Assembly: GCA_902604795.1 (NCBI GenBank)
Contig: CACKZV010000001.1
Location: 101,748 to 165,747, forward strand
Source of the DNA: an uncultured Pelagibacteraceae bacterium
GTDB taxonomy: Bacteria; Pseudomonadota; Alphaproteobacteria; Pelagibacterales; Pelagibacteraceae
DNA length: 64,000 bases
Direction of reading: 5' to 3'
Part shown: piece by piece, positions 50,057-61,058 of the stretch
Position numbering within the stretch: the first letter of the stretch is position 1
Layout of the letters: every line of letters begins with the position of its first letter
The notes under the pieces: model-generated
Told to the model about the DNA's origin: nothing
Database searches by the model: none
What the model saw: only the letters and a program-made list of their open reading frames with translations
Translations under genes and position numbers: made by a program

Positions 50057-51755
50057 ATTTTTTATTTTTATGTCTAATAATTTTAAATTTATATTCTTTT
50101 TGTTTTAGTTCACTTATCAATTTTGTAAAGTTCTTAAGATCATGTATGATTAAATTAAATTTAAAGTTAATCCTTCCATTGAGTTTTTCTACCATTTCTA
50201 CGCTTGAAATATTAACAAAGTTTTCACCGATCATAGTTGTAACATCACCCATTTTTCCAGGTTCGTCTGGGAGAGAAATCCAAAGTGTCGTATTATATCT
50301 TTTTTCCTTAACTGGTTTGCTATTTTCACGGTACTGCCAATAACGTCTAATTGAAGCACGAGCTTTACCTGTTTTGGTACTGGTTAACCAATGTAATGAA
50401 GGGGAAGCTTTTTTTGATGTAATAATCTTAACCACATCTCCATTTCTTAATATTGATTGCAAAGCACTTTCATTTCCATTTATTTCGCAACCAACAGCCG
50501 CATCTCCAATTTGAGTATGGACCGCATAAGCAAAATCTATTGGTGTAGCATTTTTAGGTAATTTTATAATTGATCCCTTTGGTGTGAAACAAAAGGCGTT
50601 TTCTTGGAACATTTGGAGTTTTGTATATTCATAAGAGTCATCAGGATTCTCATTTTTATCAATAATTTCAACTAAATCCGCTAACCAATCATACTCCTTC
50701 CAAGTCAAAGAATTAAATTTTTCCGATGATTTATATTTCCAGTGAGATGCAATACCTCTTTCTGCGAACTCATGCATTTGGTTTGTTCTTAATTGAATTT
50801 CAATTGGTCTTTTATTTGGTCCAATAATAGCTGTGTGCAATGATTGATAATTATTAATTTTAGGTGATGAAATATAATCTTTGAATTTACCTGGTATACA
50901 ATTCCATTTACTGTGAAAAATTCCTAAAGCTTTATAGCAATCATCAATATTATCTAAAATAATTCTAAAGCCAATTATGTCTGTTATTTGTTCAAGAGAA
51001 GTTCTTTTTTTTTGGATTTTTCTCCAAATTGAAAAAGGAGTTTTTTCTCTTCCAACAATTTTTGGCTCTATATTTTTGATTTTAAGTATTTGAAAAAACT
51101 CATCAGAAATATTATTAAAATTAATAAGATTATTTTCTTTAATTTTATCTAATCTATTTTTTATCAATTTTCTTGCATCTTCATTTAGAACTTCAAATGA
51201 AAGGTCTTCTAATTCATCTCTTATACGATGCATCCCCATTCTATCAGCAAGCGGAGCATAAATTTCCATAGTCTCTTTTGCTTTTCTTATTTGCTTTTCT
51301 TTATCAACAACTTTGATTGTGCGCATATTATGAAGTCTATCAGCAAGTTTAACTAGCAAAACACGGATGTCTTTTGATGTCGCTAGTATTAATTTTCGAA
51401 AATTTTCTGCTTTAGAGTTTGATATGGCCTGATTTTCAAACTCAGAAATTTTTGTAACACCATCAACTAAATCAGCAACCTCTTTTCCAAATTCTGCTTC
51501 TATTGTATTATAAGTTGCATGAGTATCCTCTATTGTGTCATGCAGTAAACCAGTAGCTATAGTTGCACTGTCTAGCTTTAACTCAGTTAGAATATTTGCT
51601 ACTGCTATCGGGTGAATAATATAAGGTGAGCCCTCATCTCTTTTTTGTTTTTCATGCGCTTTTAAAGCAAAATCATAGGCTTTTGATAAAGTTTCTGGAT
51701 TAAGAAACTTATTATAAATTTTTACCTTATTAATTAGTTCTTCAGATTTGAGCAT
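50013..51755 (-). CDS. RelA/SpoT bifunctional (p)ppGpp synthetase/hydrolase (probably shortened C-terminus)
   Basis: HD motif GLLHDTIEDT; synthetase region RTSLEQITDIIGFRII; TGS and ACT-like domains; 580 aa. Confidence 0.95.
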   Translation of the reverse strand: MLKSEELINKVKIYNKFLNPETLSKAYDFALKAHEKQKRDEGSPYIIHPIAVANILTELKLDSATIATGLLHDTIEDTHATYNTIEAEFGKEVADLVDGVTKISEFENQAISNSKAENFRKLILATSKDIRVLLVKLADRLHNMRTIKVVDKEKQIRKAKETMEIYAPLADRMGMHRIRDELEDLSFEVLNEDARKLIKNRLDKIKENNLINFNNISDEFFQILKIKNIEPKIVGREKTPFSIWRKIQKKRTSLEQITDIIGFRIILDNIDDCYKALGIFHSKWNCIPGKFKDYISSPKINNYQSLHTAIIGPNKRPIEIQLRTNQMHEFAERGIASHWKYKSSEKFNSLTWKEYDWLADLVEIIDKNENPDDSYEYTKLQMFQENAFCFTPKGSIIKLPKNATPIDFAYAVHTQIGDAAVGCEINGNESALQSILRNGDVVKIITSKKASPSLHWLTSTKTGKARASIRRYWQYRENSKPVKEKRYNTTLWISLPDEPGKMGDVTTMIGENFVNISSVEMVEKLNGRINFKFNLIIHDLKNFTKLISELKQKEYKFKIIRHKNKKYAFFKKLFSSFKKN

Positions 51756-51771
51756 TACTATTTATATCATT

Positions 51772-52302
51772 TTATTGAGTAATTTTAATACCCAATAACT
51801 GATCTGAGGTTAAATTTGACATTAAAATGACTATATTTTTATTAAGTTTAGGGTGAACCCAATTTTTATCTAATTCATATAAAGGAAACAGAACAAAATT
51901 TCTATTATGCATTCTTTTATGGGGTGTATTGAGTTTATGATTTCCAAGTTTTCTATGGATTATTTCACCATTATAATCAATTATATCAATATCACATATT
52001 CTTGGATGATTTCTTTTTGACTTTATTCTTCCTAATTTTTTTTCAATTTTTTTAATTTTTAAAAATAATTTGGTTATATTTAATTTTGTCTCAATCAGTA
52101 TGATAGAATTAATAAAATTTGGAAAATTTTCATTTGGCCAAGATTTTGTGCTATAAAATTTTGATCTTTTCTTTATAAAAATTCCCTCTTTTTGGATTAA
52201 ATCTATACTTTTATTTAGATTATTTTTCTTGTCTCCCAGATTAGATCCTAATGCCAGGTATACAAAATTAACTTGATTTTCTAATATATCTTGCTTTTTC
52301 AC
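51772..52302 (-). CDS. folK: HPPK (2-amino-4-hydroxy-6-hydroxymethyldihydropteridine diphosphokinase); start uncertain, GTG 52302 suggested versus ORF ATG 52341
   Basis: [48 protein letters not shown]. Confidence 0.9.
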   Translation of the reverse strand: MKKQDILENQVNFVYLALGSNLGDKKNNLNKSIDLIQKEGIFIKKRSKFYSTKSWPNENFPNFINSIILIETKLNITKLFLKIKKIEKKLGRIKSKRNHPRICDIDIIDYNGEIIHRKLGNHKLNTPHKRMHNRNFVLFPLYELDKNWVHPKLNKNIVILMSNLTSDQLLGIKITQ

Positions 52303-52738
52303 GGTTCCAGTCTCTTGTTTTCCTTGTCTGTCTTTTATCAAATTGTTTTTTACCTTTGGCTACTGCAATCTCTAATTTTGCCTTGCCTTTTTTGAAATAC
52401 ATTTTTGTTGGTACAATAGTCAAACCATCTTCATGAATTCTACCTATAATTTTATTAATTTCTTTTTTATTTAATAAAAGTTTTCTTTCAGAGTAAGGGT
52501 TATGATTTGAATAACTAGCTTGTTTATAAATAGGTATATGTGAATTAATCAAAAAAATTTCTCCATCTTTATCGACAGCATAAGAATCTGCTATATTAAT
52601 TTTACCTGATCTTACTGATTTTATTTCAGAGCCCTTTAAAACTATACCTGCTTCAAATATCTCTTTAAAAAAATAATTAAAAGATGCTTTTCTATTGATT
52701 GTAATAATTTTTAAACCAGGGATGGTTTTTTTATTCAT
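52268..52738 (-). CDS. smpB: SsrA-binding protein SmpB
   Basis: [66 protein letters not shown]. Confidence 0.97.
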   Translation of the reverse strand: MNKKTIPGLKIITINRKASFNYFFKEIFEAGIVLKGSEIKSVRSGKINIADSYAVDKDGEIFLINSHIPIYKQASYSNHNPYSERKLLLNKKEINKIIGRIHEDGLTIVPTKMYFKKGKAKLEIAVAKGKKQFDKRQTRKTRDWNREKARYIRKSS

Positions 52739-53618
52739 TAATTAATTCGGCAGATATAAGAGCTTTTTTTACCTCAGCTTTTGTTTCATCTAAAACTGTT
52801 ACCAAAGGTAATCTCACATTATCATCACATAGACCTATCAATTTTGCTGCGTATTTAACTGGTGATGGATTGCTCTCAATAAACAATGATTTATGAACAG
52901 GTTGAAGTTTTTTATCTATCGCTTCAGCCTTTTTTTGCTCATCGTTATTCTGTGATTTTGAAAATTTTTGCATGTCAGAACACATTTTAGGAGCTATGTT
53001 GGCTGTAACAGAAATACACCCTACGCCACCTCTTTTGTTATACTCATAAGCAAGACCGTCCTCACCTGTTAGTTGGATAAATTCATTACCAATTTTTTTG
53101 AAAGTCTCATCTACTCTATTCAAATCGCCAGTTGCATCTTTCACTCCAACTATGTTCTTGAGTTCAAATAACCTGGCCATAGTATCAACTGTCATATCAA
53201 TAACTGATCTACCAGGAATATTATAAATTATGATTGGTATGCCACATTTATCATTTATAGCCTTGTAATGCTGGTATAGGCCCTCCTGTGTGGGTTTGTT
53301 ATAATAAGGTGTTACTATCAGGGCACCATCTGCTCCAGCCTTTTCAGCGTGCTCTGTGAGTGATATAGCTTCTGTAGTAGAATTTGATCCAGTGCCTGCA
53401 ATTACAGGAATTTTTCCTTTAGCCTCTTGTATGCATAACTCTATAACTTTTTCGTGTTCTCTATGTGAAAGAGTTGGGGACTCGCCTGTTGTGCCTGCTG
53501 GCACGAGTCCATTTGTTCCATTTTCTAAATGAAAATTGATAATTTTTATATAAGTATCCTCATCAAGACTATTGCCTTTAAATGGTGTTACTAAAGCTAC
53601 ATTTGAACCTTTAAACAT
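52731..53618 (-). CDS. dapA: 4-hydroxy-tetrahydrodipicolinate synthase
   Basis: [46 protein letters not shown]. Confidence 0.97.
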   Translation of the reverse strand: MFKGSNVALVTPFKGNSLDEDTYIKIINFHLENGTNGLVPAGTTGESPTLSHREHEKVIELCIQEAKGKIPVIAGTGSNSTTEAISLTEHAEKAGADGALIVTPYYNKPTQEGLYQHYKAINDKCGIPIIIYNIPGRSVIDMTVDTMARLFELKNIVGVKDATGDLNRVDETFKKIGNEFIQLTGEDGLAYEYNKRGGVGCISVTANIAPKMCSDMQKFSKSQNNDEQKKAEAIDKKLQPVHKSLFIESNPSPVKYAAKLIGLCDDNVRLPLVTVLDETKAEVKKALISAELINE

Positions 53619-53645
53619 AAATATTTATATCATAAGTTATTAAAA

Positions 53646-55832
53646 ATGATTTTTAGAAAATCTAAATTACTATTAACAATTATATTTTTTTTAAGCTTTT
53701 TTCAATCATCATATTCGAATGAAATAATAATACCTAAGAAAAAACCTGCGATTAAAAGTCAGATAGTAGTACCTCCTCTTAAACCTGGAACATTTAATGA
53801 AAAACAAAGTTTAAAAGATGACAAAGATTTACCTAAGGAGATCTTTGGAATTCTGTTACCCCCAAAAAAACCTCTTATTATTAAAAAACAAACATTAAGA
53901 ACTGTTAAAAAAACAAGATATTACAGTGAAAGAGATTTTGAATTTGCAAAACAAGCAATTAGATTTATGGAAAAATCTAATTGGAAAGATGCTAAAAATA
54001 CTGCAAAAAAAGCAAGGGCTCAATCAATATATGATTTCATAGAGTGGAGACATCTTCTTACATCAGGAAACAATGTAACCTTTTCCGAATATAAAAAGTT
54101 TATAGAAAGAGTTAAAGATTATCCAAGATTTGACAGAATTAAATATCTTGCTGAACACAAAATAAACTTACAAAACCATTCTCCTACAGAAATAATTAAT
54201 TGGTTTCAAAGTAATAAGCCATTAAGTGGATATGGTAAAATGATGTTAGGAGAAAGTTTAATTAAGTCTGGTAAGTCTGGTGATGGGATAAGATTAATTA
54301 AAGAAGGATTTATAAATGCAGATCTAAATACAAAAAATTTAAAATATTTCAAAAAAAAATTTAAAAATATTCTAGATACCTCTGATTACATAAATAGAGC
54401 AGATTATTATGCTTGGGAAGGCAAACATTGGGATCTTAAAAGGGTTATTAGATACCTACCTAGTGAGTACCAATTACTTTATACAGCAAGACAAATATTA
54501 ATAAGCAGAGGATATGGGGTTGATGAAGCGATTAAAAAAGTACCAAAAAATTTGAAGAATGATGCGGGTTTAAATTATGATCGATTAAAATGGAGAAGGA
54601 AAAAAGGACGTGTAGACAGCTCTCTAGAAATTCTTAATAAAGTAAAAAATTCTGAAGAATATTTAGTAAGACCAGAAAAATGGTGGAAAGAAAGGTCAAT
54701 AATTGGAAGATCTTTAATTTATAAAAAAAAATATAAAACCGCTTACAGAATCGTCTCAAATCACGCAATGACAGAAGGTGCAGATTATGCTGAAGCAGAA
54801 TGGATGAGTGGATGGATAGCGCTTAGTTTTTTAAAAGATGCACAAAAAGCAGAAAATCATTTTTTAAATTTTTATAGAAATGTTAGCTATCCAATCAGCT
54901 TATCTAGAGGTTCATATTGGTTGGGAAAAACATATGAAAAAATTGGGGATACAGAAAGTTCAAATAAATGGTTCTTAGAAGGGTCAAAATATTTAACAAC
55001 CTACTATGGTCAACTCTCACATATGAAAGTAAAACCTCAAGAAAAATTTGAACTAGATAAGTTAATGTTTGTAGAAGATGATTATGAAGAAGATTTTTAC
55101 TCAAAAAAACTTGTAGCAATTGTAGATTTGCTTGATTATTTAAATAAAGATAAATACACAAAACATATATTAAGATTTCTTGCAAACGATAATGTAGAAA
55201 AAGGAAGCGAGGCTTTAGCTGCTAAATTAGCTTCTGATATATCACGGTTTGATTTTGCTATACAAGTTTCTAAAATTGCATCATATCAAAAAAGATTTCA
55301 CAACCAATTTAATTATCCAATAATGAGTGTACCAAAATTTGTTGGTGGAAGAAAAATTCCTGATCCAGCATTAATATTATCTATTATCAGACAAGAAAGC
55401 GAGTTTGATACCTCTGCTAGGAGTAGAGTTGGTGCTCAAGGATTAATGCAACTGATGCCTTATACGGCTAAGACTGTATCAAAACAAGCCAAGTTAGTCT
55501 ACTCGAAGTCTAAATTAACAGCTGACCCCGAATATAATATTAATTTAGGATCTCATTATATTGCTGGTTTAATCAATCAGTATAAAGGATCCTACCCTTT
55601 TGCTACAGCCGCTTACAATGCTGGTCCTAAGAGAGTAAAGTATTGGAAGAAAATTAATAAAGATCCTCAAAAAAAACAAATTGACTACGTTGATTGGATT
55701 GAGCTTATTAAATTTAAAGAAACAAGAAATTATGTACAAAGAGTTTTAGAAAATTACAATGTATACAGGTACATTTTGTCTCAAAAGCCAATTTATCTTA
55801 AAGATTTCTTCAAAAATCAGAACCTGTATTAA
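53646..55832 (+). CDS. slt: Soluble lytic murein transglycosylase
   Basis: SIIRQESEFDTSARSRVGAQGLMQLMPYTAKTVSKQ; ATAAYNAGPKRVKYW. Confidence 0.94.
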   Translation: MIFRKSKLLLTIIFFLSFFQSSYSNEIIIPKKKPAIKSQIVVPPLKPGTFNEKQSLKDDKDLPKEIFGILLPPKKPLIIKKQTLRTVKKTRYYSERDFEFAKQAIRFMEKSNWKDAKNTAKKARAQSIYDFIEWRHLLTSGNNVTFSEYKKFIERVKDYPRFDRIKYLAEHKINLQNHSPTEIINWFQSNKPLSGYGKMMLGESLIKSGKSGDGIRLIKEGFINADLNTKNLKYFKKKFKNILDTSDYINRADYYAWEGKHWDLKRVIRYLPSEYQLLYTARQILISRGYGVDEAIKKVPKNLKNDAGLNYDRLKWRRKKGRVDSSLEILNKVKNSEEYLVRPEKWWKERSIIGRSLIYKKKYKTAYRIVSNHAMTEGADYAEAEWMSGWIALSFLKDAQKAENHFLNFYRNVSYPISLSRGSYWLGKTYEKIGDTESSNKWFLEGSKYLTTYYGQLSHMKVKPQEKFELDKLMFVEDDYEEDFYSKKLVAIVDLLDYLNKDKYTKHILRFLANDNVEKGSEALAAKLASDISRFDFAIQVSKIASYQKRFHNQFNYPIMSVPKFVGGRKIPDPALILSIIRQESEFDTSARSRVGAQGLMQLMPYTAKTVSKQAKLVYSKSKLTADPEYNINLGSHYIAGLINQYKGSYPFATAAYNAGPKRVKYWKKINKDPQKKQIDYVDWIELIKFKETRNYVQRVLENYNVYRYILSQKPIYLKDFFKNQNLY

Positions 55833-55833
55833 A

Positions 55834-55925
55834 TGGCGGAAGAGAAGGGATTCGAACCCTTGGAAGGATTGCTCCTTCGGCAATTTAGCAAACTGCTGGT
55901 TTAAGCCAACTCACCCACTCTTCCG
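55834..55925 (-). tRNA. tRNA-Ser(GCT), CCA encoded
   Basis: Reverse complement cggaagagtgggtgagttggcttaaaccagcagtttgctaaattgccg...gggttcgaatcccttctcttccgcca; long variable arm. Confidence 0.95.
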
Positions 55926-55988
55926 TTGTTACATGTGTAACTTGAAATCATTGAATATTCAATATTAATCAAGTAATTTCTTGCAAAT

Positions 55989-57242
55989 ATGAAAAACAAA
56001 TACTCTATTTTTTCACTTATAAAAAATGCTTTTTCACAGCATGAAAACTGGAAACAAGCTTGGGGGAATCCTGAGCCTAAAAAAGAATATGAAGCAGTAA
56101 TTGTCGGAGGTGGTGGGCATGGATTAGCAACAGCATACTATCTCGCAAAAAAGCATAATATGAAAAATATTGCTGTTTTAGAAAAAGGTTGGATTGGTGG
56201 TGGTAATACTGGTAGAAATACAACAATCATAAGATCAAATTATTTATGGGATGCAAGCGCTGGATTGTATGACCATGCTTTAAAAATTTGGGAAAATTTA
56301 TCTCAAGAATTAAATTATAATATAATGTTTAGTCAACGTGGAGTTATAAATTTAGCACATAACCTTCAAGACGTTAGAGATTTAAAAAGAAGAACTCATG
56401 CAAACAGGTTAAATGGAATTGATGCTGTTTGGTTAGACACAAAACAAGTTAAGGAATTTTGTCCAATAATAAATACTTCTCCAGATATAAGATATCCTGT
56501 CCTTGGTGGAACTTTACAAAGAAGAGCTGGAACTGCAAGACATGATGCTGTTGCATGGGGTTATGCAAGAGGTGCCGATGCTATGGGTGTAGATATAATT
56601 CAAAATTGTGAAGTTAAAGGAATAAAAAGAAATGGAGATCAAGTTGAAGGTCTTGAAACTACAAAAGGATTTATCAAAACAAAAAAAATTGGTGTTGTAG
56701 CAGCAGGTCACTCAAGTGTAATTGCAAATATGGCTGGCTTAAAATTACCACTTGAAAGTAAACCATTACAAGCTTTAGTATCAGAACCGGTTAAGCCAAT
56801 AATAGACACAGTTGTAATGTCTAATGCTGTGCATGCTTATGTTAGTCAATCTGATAAAGGTGAATTAGTAATTGGAGCTGGAACAGATGCTTACATATCT
56901 TATACACAAAGAGGAAGTCATGATGTAGTAGAAGGTACATTAAAAGCTATATTAGAGCTGTACCCTATTTTTAGTAGAATGAAGATGTTAAGACAATGGG
57001 GTGGTATTGTTGATATTTGCCCGGATGCAAGTCCGATCATTAGCAAAACAAATATCAAAGGTCTTTATTTTAATTGTGGATGGGGAACAGGAGGTTTTAA
57101 AGCAACACCTGGATCTGGTGATTTATTTGCTCACACAATTGCTAATGATGAGCCACATAAATTAAATGCAGCATTTAATCTTAACAGATTTGTAAGTGGA
57201 GATCTTGTTGATGAACATGGTGCAGCTGCTGTAGCACACTAA
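55989..57242 (+). CDS. soxB: Sarcosine oxidase subunit beta
   Basis: [55 protein letters not shown]. Confidence 0.97.
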   Translation: MKNKYSIFSLIKNAFSQHENWKQAWGNPEPKKEYEAVIVGGGGHGLATAYYLAKKHNMKNIAVLEKGWIGGGNTGRNTTIIRSNYLWDASAGLYDHALKIWENLSQELNYNIMFSQRGVINLAHNLQDVRDLKRRTHANRLNGIDAVWLDTKQVKEFCPIINTSPDIRYPVLGGTLQRRAGTARHDAVAWGYARGADAMGVDIIQNCEVKGIKRNGDQVEGLETTKGFIKTKKIGVVAAGHSSVIANMAGLKLPLESKPLQALVSEPVKPIIDTVVMSNAVHAYVSQSDKGELVIGAGTDAYISYTQRGSHDVVEGTLKAILELYPIFSRMKMLRQWGGIVDICPDASPIISKTNIKGLYFNCGWGTGGFKATPGSGDLFAHTIANDEPHKLNAAFNLNRFVSGDLVDEHGAAAVAH

Positions 57243-57517
57243 TGTTTGTAATAAATTGCCCGTATTGTGGAGAAAGAGACCAAAGTGAGTTTTCATGTGG
57301 TGGTGAAGCACACATTGTAAGACCAAAACAACCTACAGAGCTAAGTGATGATGAATGGGCAGAATATTTATTTATGAGAAAGAATATTAAAGGTGTTCAG
57401 TTTGAAAGGTGGAACCATGCTCATGGATGTAGAAAATGGTTTAATATGGTTAGGGATACATCAAATGACAAAATACATGCAGTTTACAAAATGGGTGAAA
57501 AACCTCCTGTAATTTAA
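57242..57517 (+). CDS. soxD: Sarcosine oxidase subunit delta
   Basis: INCPYCGERDQSEFSCGGEAHIVRP; WNHAHGCRKWFN. Confidence 0.97.
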   Translation: MFVINCPYCGERDQSEFSCGGEAHIVRPKQPTELSDDEWAEYLFMRKNIKGVQFERWNHAHGCRKWFNMVRDTSNDKIHAVYKMGEKPPVI

Positions 57518-60500
57518 ATGACCAAATATAGAATTAATAAAACAAGATTTGTTGATCAAACAAAAACTGTTTCATTTACTTTTGACGGTAAAAAATATCA
57601 TGGTTTTGAGGGTGATACTTTAGCCTCAGCACTTCTTTCAAATGGCATTCATTTAGTTGGTAGAAGTTTTAAGTATCATCGTCCAAGAGGTATAATGTCA
57701 TGTGGATCTGAAGAGCCAAACGCAATATGCCAAATAAATGATAATACTGATTTAACAGAGCCTAATGTAAGAGCTACAGAAATAGAACTTTATGAAGGGT
57801 TGAAAGCATCTAGTCAAAATTGTTGGCCAAGTCTTAACTTTGATATAGGTGGTATTAATAATTTAATATCTCCATTTATACCAGCAGGTTTTTATTATAA
57901 GACTTTTATGTGGCCTAAAAGTTTTTGGAAAAAAATTTATGAACCATTAATAAGATTGTCTGCAGGCCTAGGCAAATCACCAACACAACCAGATCCAGAC
58001 ATTTATGACCATAAACATGAACATTGTGATGTATTAGTTATTGGAGGTGGGATTTCAGGAATTATATCTGCTAAAATAGCAGCAAAAAATAATTTAAAGA
58101 CAATATTAATCGAAGATAAAAATATACTTGGTGGATCCACAATTTATCAAAATAATAAAAATTTTATAATAGATAATAAAAAATCAAATGAATGGTTAAT
58201 GAATGAAATATCAGAATTAGAAAAATTAGATAATTTAATAATAAAAACTAGAACAAGTTTGGCAGCTTTTCATAGTTATAACTACCTTTTGGCCAAAGAA
58301 AATATATCAGATCATTTACCATTAGATAAAAAAAATGGCAGTATAAGACAGAGATTATGGAAAATAAGAGCAGATAAAGTAATTGTTGCTGCAGGTGCAA
58401 TAGAAAGACCTCTTATATTCAACAATAATGATAGACCAGGAATTATACTTGCTAACTCTGTAAAAAAATATTTAGATTTTTATGGTGTATCCACTGGATT
58501 AAATAATATTATTTTTACTAACAACGATAGTGCTTATGAAACTGCAGTGTCGTTATTTGAAAAGGGAATTTCAGTAAAGATTGTTGATATTAGAAAAAAA
58601 TCTTCATCAAATATTGTTAAATATGCTGATGAACTAGGAATTAAAATATATTGGAACTCTACAGTGGTTAATACTTTTGGCTACAAAAAGATAAAATCAA
58701 TAGAAATTATGAATTTATCAGAAGATGGATCGAATGTTACTGGAAATAAACATAAAATTCAGTGTGATTGTTTAGCAATAAGTGGGGGTTGGACACCTAT
58801 GGTACATATGCATACCCAATCAGGGGGAAAATTAGATTTTAGAGAAATAGATCAAGTATTTGTTCCAAGTGAAAAAAGTGAAAATCATATAAATGTTGGA
58901 TCATGTAACGGTGATTTTGAACTAGAAGAAATAGTTAAAAATACAAATAATAAAGTTAAAAAATTTTTAAATATTAATGAAGGCGGTTTTGATAAAATTT
59001 CAGTTTTATGTTCAAAAGAATTAGAGAAGAAAAACATATGGCTGTTACCAAATACTATTTCAGAGAGTAAGACTAAATCTTTTATAGATTTTCAAAATGA
59101 TTCAACTGCGAAAGATATAAAGTTAGCACTTAGAGAAGGTTTTAAATCGATAGAACATGTAAAGAGATATACAACAACTGGAATGGCTACAGATCAAGGT
59201 AAATTATCGAATATGCATGCTTTGGGAATTATTGCTGATACAGCTGGAGTAAAAATGGGTTCTTTAGGTACAACTACTTTTAGACCACCATTTACACCAT
59301 TAACTTTTGGGGCAATTGTAGGAAGAAGTGTTGGAAAATTTTTTGATATTGTTAGAAAAACCTCAATTCATGAATGGCACGTTCAAAATAATGCAAAATT
59401 TGAAAATGTTGGGCAATGGAAAAGACCATGGTACTACCCTATTAATAATGAAAATCTTCATGAAGCAGTTCAAAGAGAAAGTAAAGCTGCAAGAGATAGT
59501 GCTGGAATTTTGGATGCCTCTACATTAGGAAAAATAGATATACAGGGATCTGATGCTTCTGAATTTTTAAACAGAGTTTATACAAATTCTTGGTCAAAAT
59601 TAGGAATTGGGAAATGCCGATATGGTTTAATGTTAAATGAAGATGGTATGGTTTATGATGATGGTGTAACCACAAGATTGGGTGAAAATCATTATTTAAT
59701 GACCACAACAACTGGTGGCGCAGCAAATGTGCTTTCTAAACTTGAAGACTATTTACAAACAGAATGGCCAGAATTAGATGTTTACTTAACCTCTGTTACT
59801 GATCACTATTCTACAGCAAGTATTTGTGGTCCAAATTCAAAAAAAATATTAAAAAAATTATTTCCTAATAAAGATTTTAGTGATGAAGCGTTTCCTCATA
59901 TGTCTTACCAAGATGCAATAATTGACGAAATTGAATGTAGAATAATGAGAATAAGTTTCACAGGAGAGCTTAGTTATGAAATTAATGTAGAGTCAAAATA
60001 TGGTAAATCATTATGGGAAAACTGCATTGCTGCTGGAGAAGAATACAAAATTACTCCTTATGGAACAGAAACAATGCATTTATTAAGAGCTGAAAAGGGA
60101 TTTATTATTGTGGGCCAGGATACAGATGGAACTATGACACCTATTGATCTTCAGATGGATTGGATAGTTAGTAAAAAAAAATATGATTTTATAGGTAAAA
60201 GATCACTTTATAGAAGTGATACAATGAGAGAAGACAGAAAACAGCTTGTTGGATTGCTTACGGATGACCCTAATGAAATATTAGAAGAAGGTGCTCAGAT
60301 AGTCTCTGAATTAGATAAGAAACCTGTTGAAATGATTGGACATGTAACATCAAGCTATTTTAGCCCTAATTTAAATAAATCGATTGCACTAGCAGTTGTT
60401 AAAGGTGGAAAAAAGATGAATGGTCAAAAACTTTTTGTACCTATGGAAAATAAAAATATCAATGTAACAGTTTCAGATTTTATTTTTTTAGATAAAGACA

Positions 60501-60520
60501 ACAAGAGGATCAATGCTTAA
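57518..60520 (+). CDS. soxA: Sarcosine oxidase subunit alpha
   Basis: 1000 aa; GDTLASALLSNG; GRSFKYHRPRGIMSCGSEEPNA; FAD-binding VIGGGISG; C-terminal GCV_T-like domain. Confidence 0.97.
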   Translation: MTKYRINKTRFVDQTKTVSFTFDGKKYHGFEGDTLASALLSNGIHLVGRSFKYHRPRGIMSCGSEEPNAICQINDNTDLTEPNVRATEIELYEGLKASSQNCWPSLNFDIGGINNLISPFIPAGFYYKTFMWPKSFWKKIYEPLIRLSAGLGKSPTQPDPDIYDHKHEHCDVLVIGGGISGIISAKIAAKNNLKTILIEDKNILGGSTIYQNNKNFIIDNKKSNEWLMNEISELEKLDNLIIKTRTSLAAFHSYNYLLAKENISDHLPLDKKNGSIRQRLWKIRADKVIVAAGAIERPLIFNNNDRPGIILANSVKKYLDFYGVSTGLNNIIFTNNDSAYETAVSLFEKGISVKIVDIRKKSSSNIVKYADELGIKIYWNSTVVNTFGYKKIKSIEIMNLSEDGSNVTGNKHKIQCDCLAISGGWTPMVHMHTQSGGKLDFREIDQVFVPSEKSENHINVGSCNGDFELEEIVKNTNNKVKKFLNINEGGFDKISVLCSKELEKKNIWLLPNTISESKTKSFIDFQNDSTAKDIKLALREGFKSIEHVKRYTTTGMATDQGKLSNMHALGIIADTAGVKMGSLGTTTFRPPFTPLTFGAIVGRSVGKFFDIVRKTSIHEWHVQNNAKFENVGQWKRPWYYPINNENLHEAVQRESKAARDSAGILDASTLGKIDIQGSDASEFLNRVYTNSWSKLGIGKCRYGLMLNEDGMVYDDGVTTRLGENHYLMTTTTGGAANVLSKLEDYLQTEWPELDVYLTSVTDHYSTASICGPNSKKILKKLFPNKDFSDEAFPHMSYQDAIIDEIECRIMRISFTGELSYEINVESKYGKSLWENCIAAGEEYKITPYGTETMHLLRAEKGFIIVGQDTDGTMTPIDLQMDWIVSKKKYDFIGKRSLYRSDTMREDRKQLVGLLTDDPNEILEEGAQIVSELDKKPVEMIGHVTSSYFSPNLNKSIALAVVKGGKKMNGQKLFVPMENKNINVTVSDFIFLDKDNKRINA

Positions 60521-61058
60521 TTTAGAATATCCTAACTTTGAAAAAAAATCATTAGATGGACTAGAATTAAAGTTATCTGAACCAATTAAAAAAATAAATA
60601 TTCGAGGGAAAAAAAAGGAATTTTTTACAAAAGCAGGAAAGGTTTTATCAATCATCTTACCAATTGAACCAAATACGGGTTCCTCAAATCAACAATTTAA
60701 TGCTTTATGGCTAAGTCCAGATGAGTGGTTGGTATATTTTAATGAAGATAACAATAATGTTTATAATGATCTTTATAACGAAATTTCTAAATTAAATTTT
60801 GGCTCAATAGTTGATGTTTCTAATCAATGGATATGTATTAATATAAAGGGTAAAAAGACTTTTGATCTACTTTCATCGGGATCTCCTTTTAACTTCAATA
60901 ATTTTAAAAATACTAAAAATTCTGTAACGCAAACATTGCTCAATCATACAGATGTAATTATTCATCATACTGAAATAAACGAAATAAATCTTTTTGTGAG
61001 AAGATCATTCTCAGAAGATTTATGGTTGTGGATTAAGGATAGCGCTAGGTTTATCTAA
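60513..61058 (+). CDS. soxG: Sarcosine oxidase subunit gamma
   Basis: Follows soxA; NALWLSPDEWLVYF; GSIVDVSNQWICINIKG. Confidence 0.92.
   Translation: MLNLEYPNFEKKSLDGLELKLSEPIKKINIRGKKKEFFTKAGKVLSIILPIEPNTGSSNQQFNALWLSPDEWLVYFNEDNNNVYNDLYNEISKLNFGSIVDVSNQWICINIKGKKTFDLLSSGSPFNFNNFKNTKNSVTQTLLNHTDVIIHHTEINEINLFVRRSFSEDLWLWIKDSARFI

Noticed and set aside
55759-55968. Plus-strand ORF of 69 aa downstream of slt
   Set aside because: Runs through tRNA-Ser(GCT) and the end of slt in another frame; spurious.
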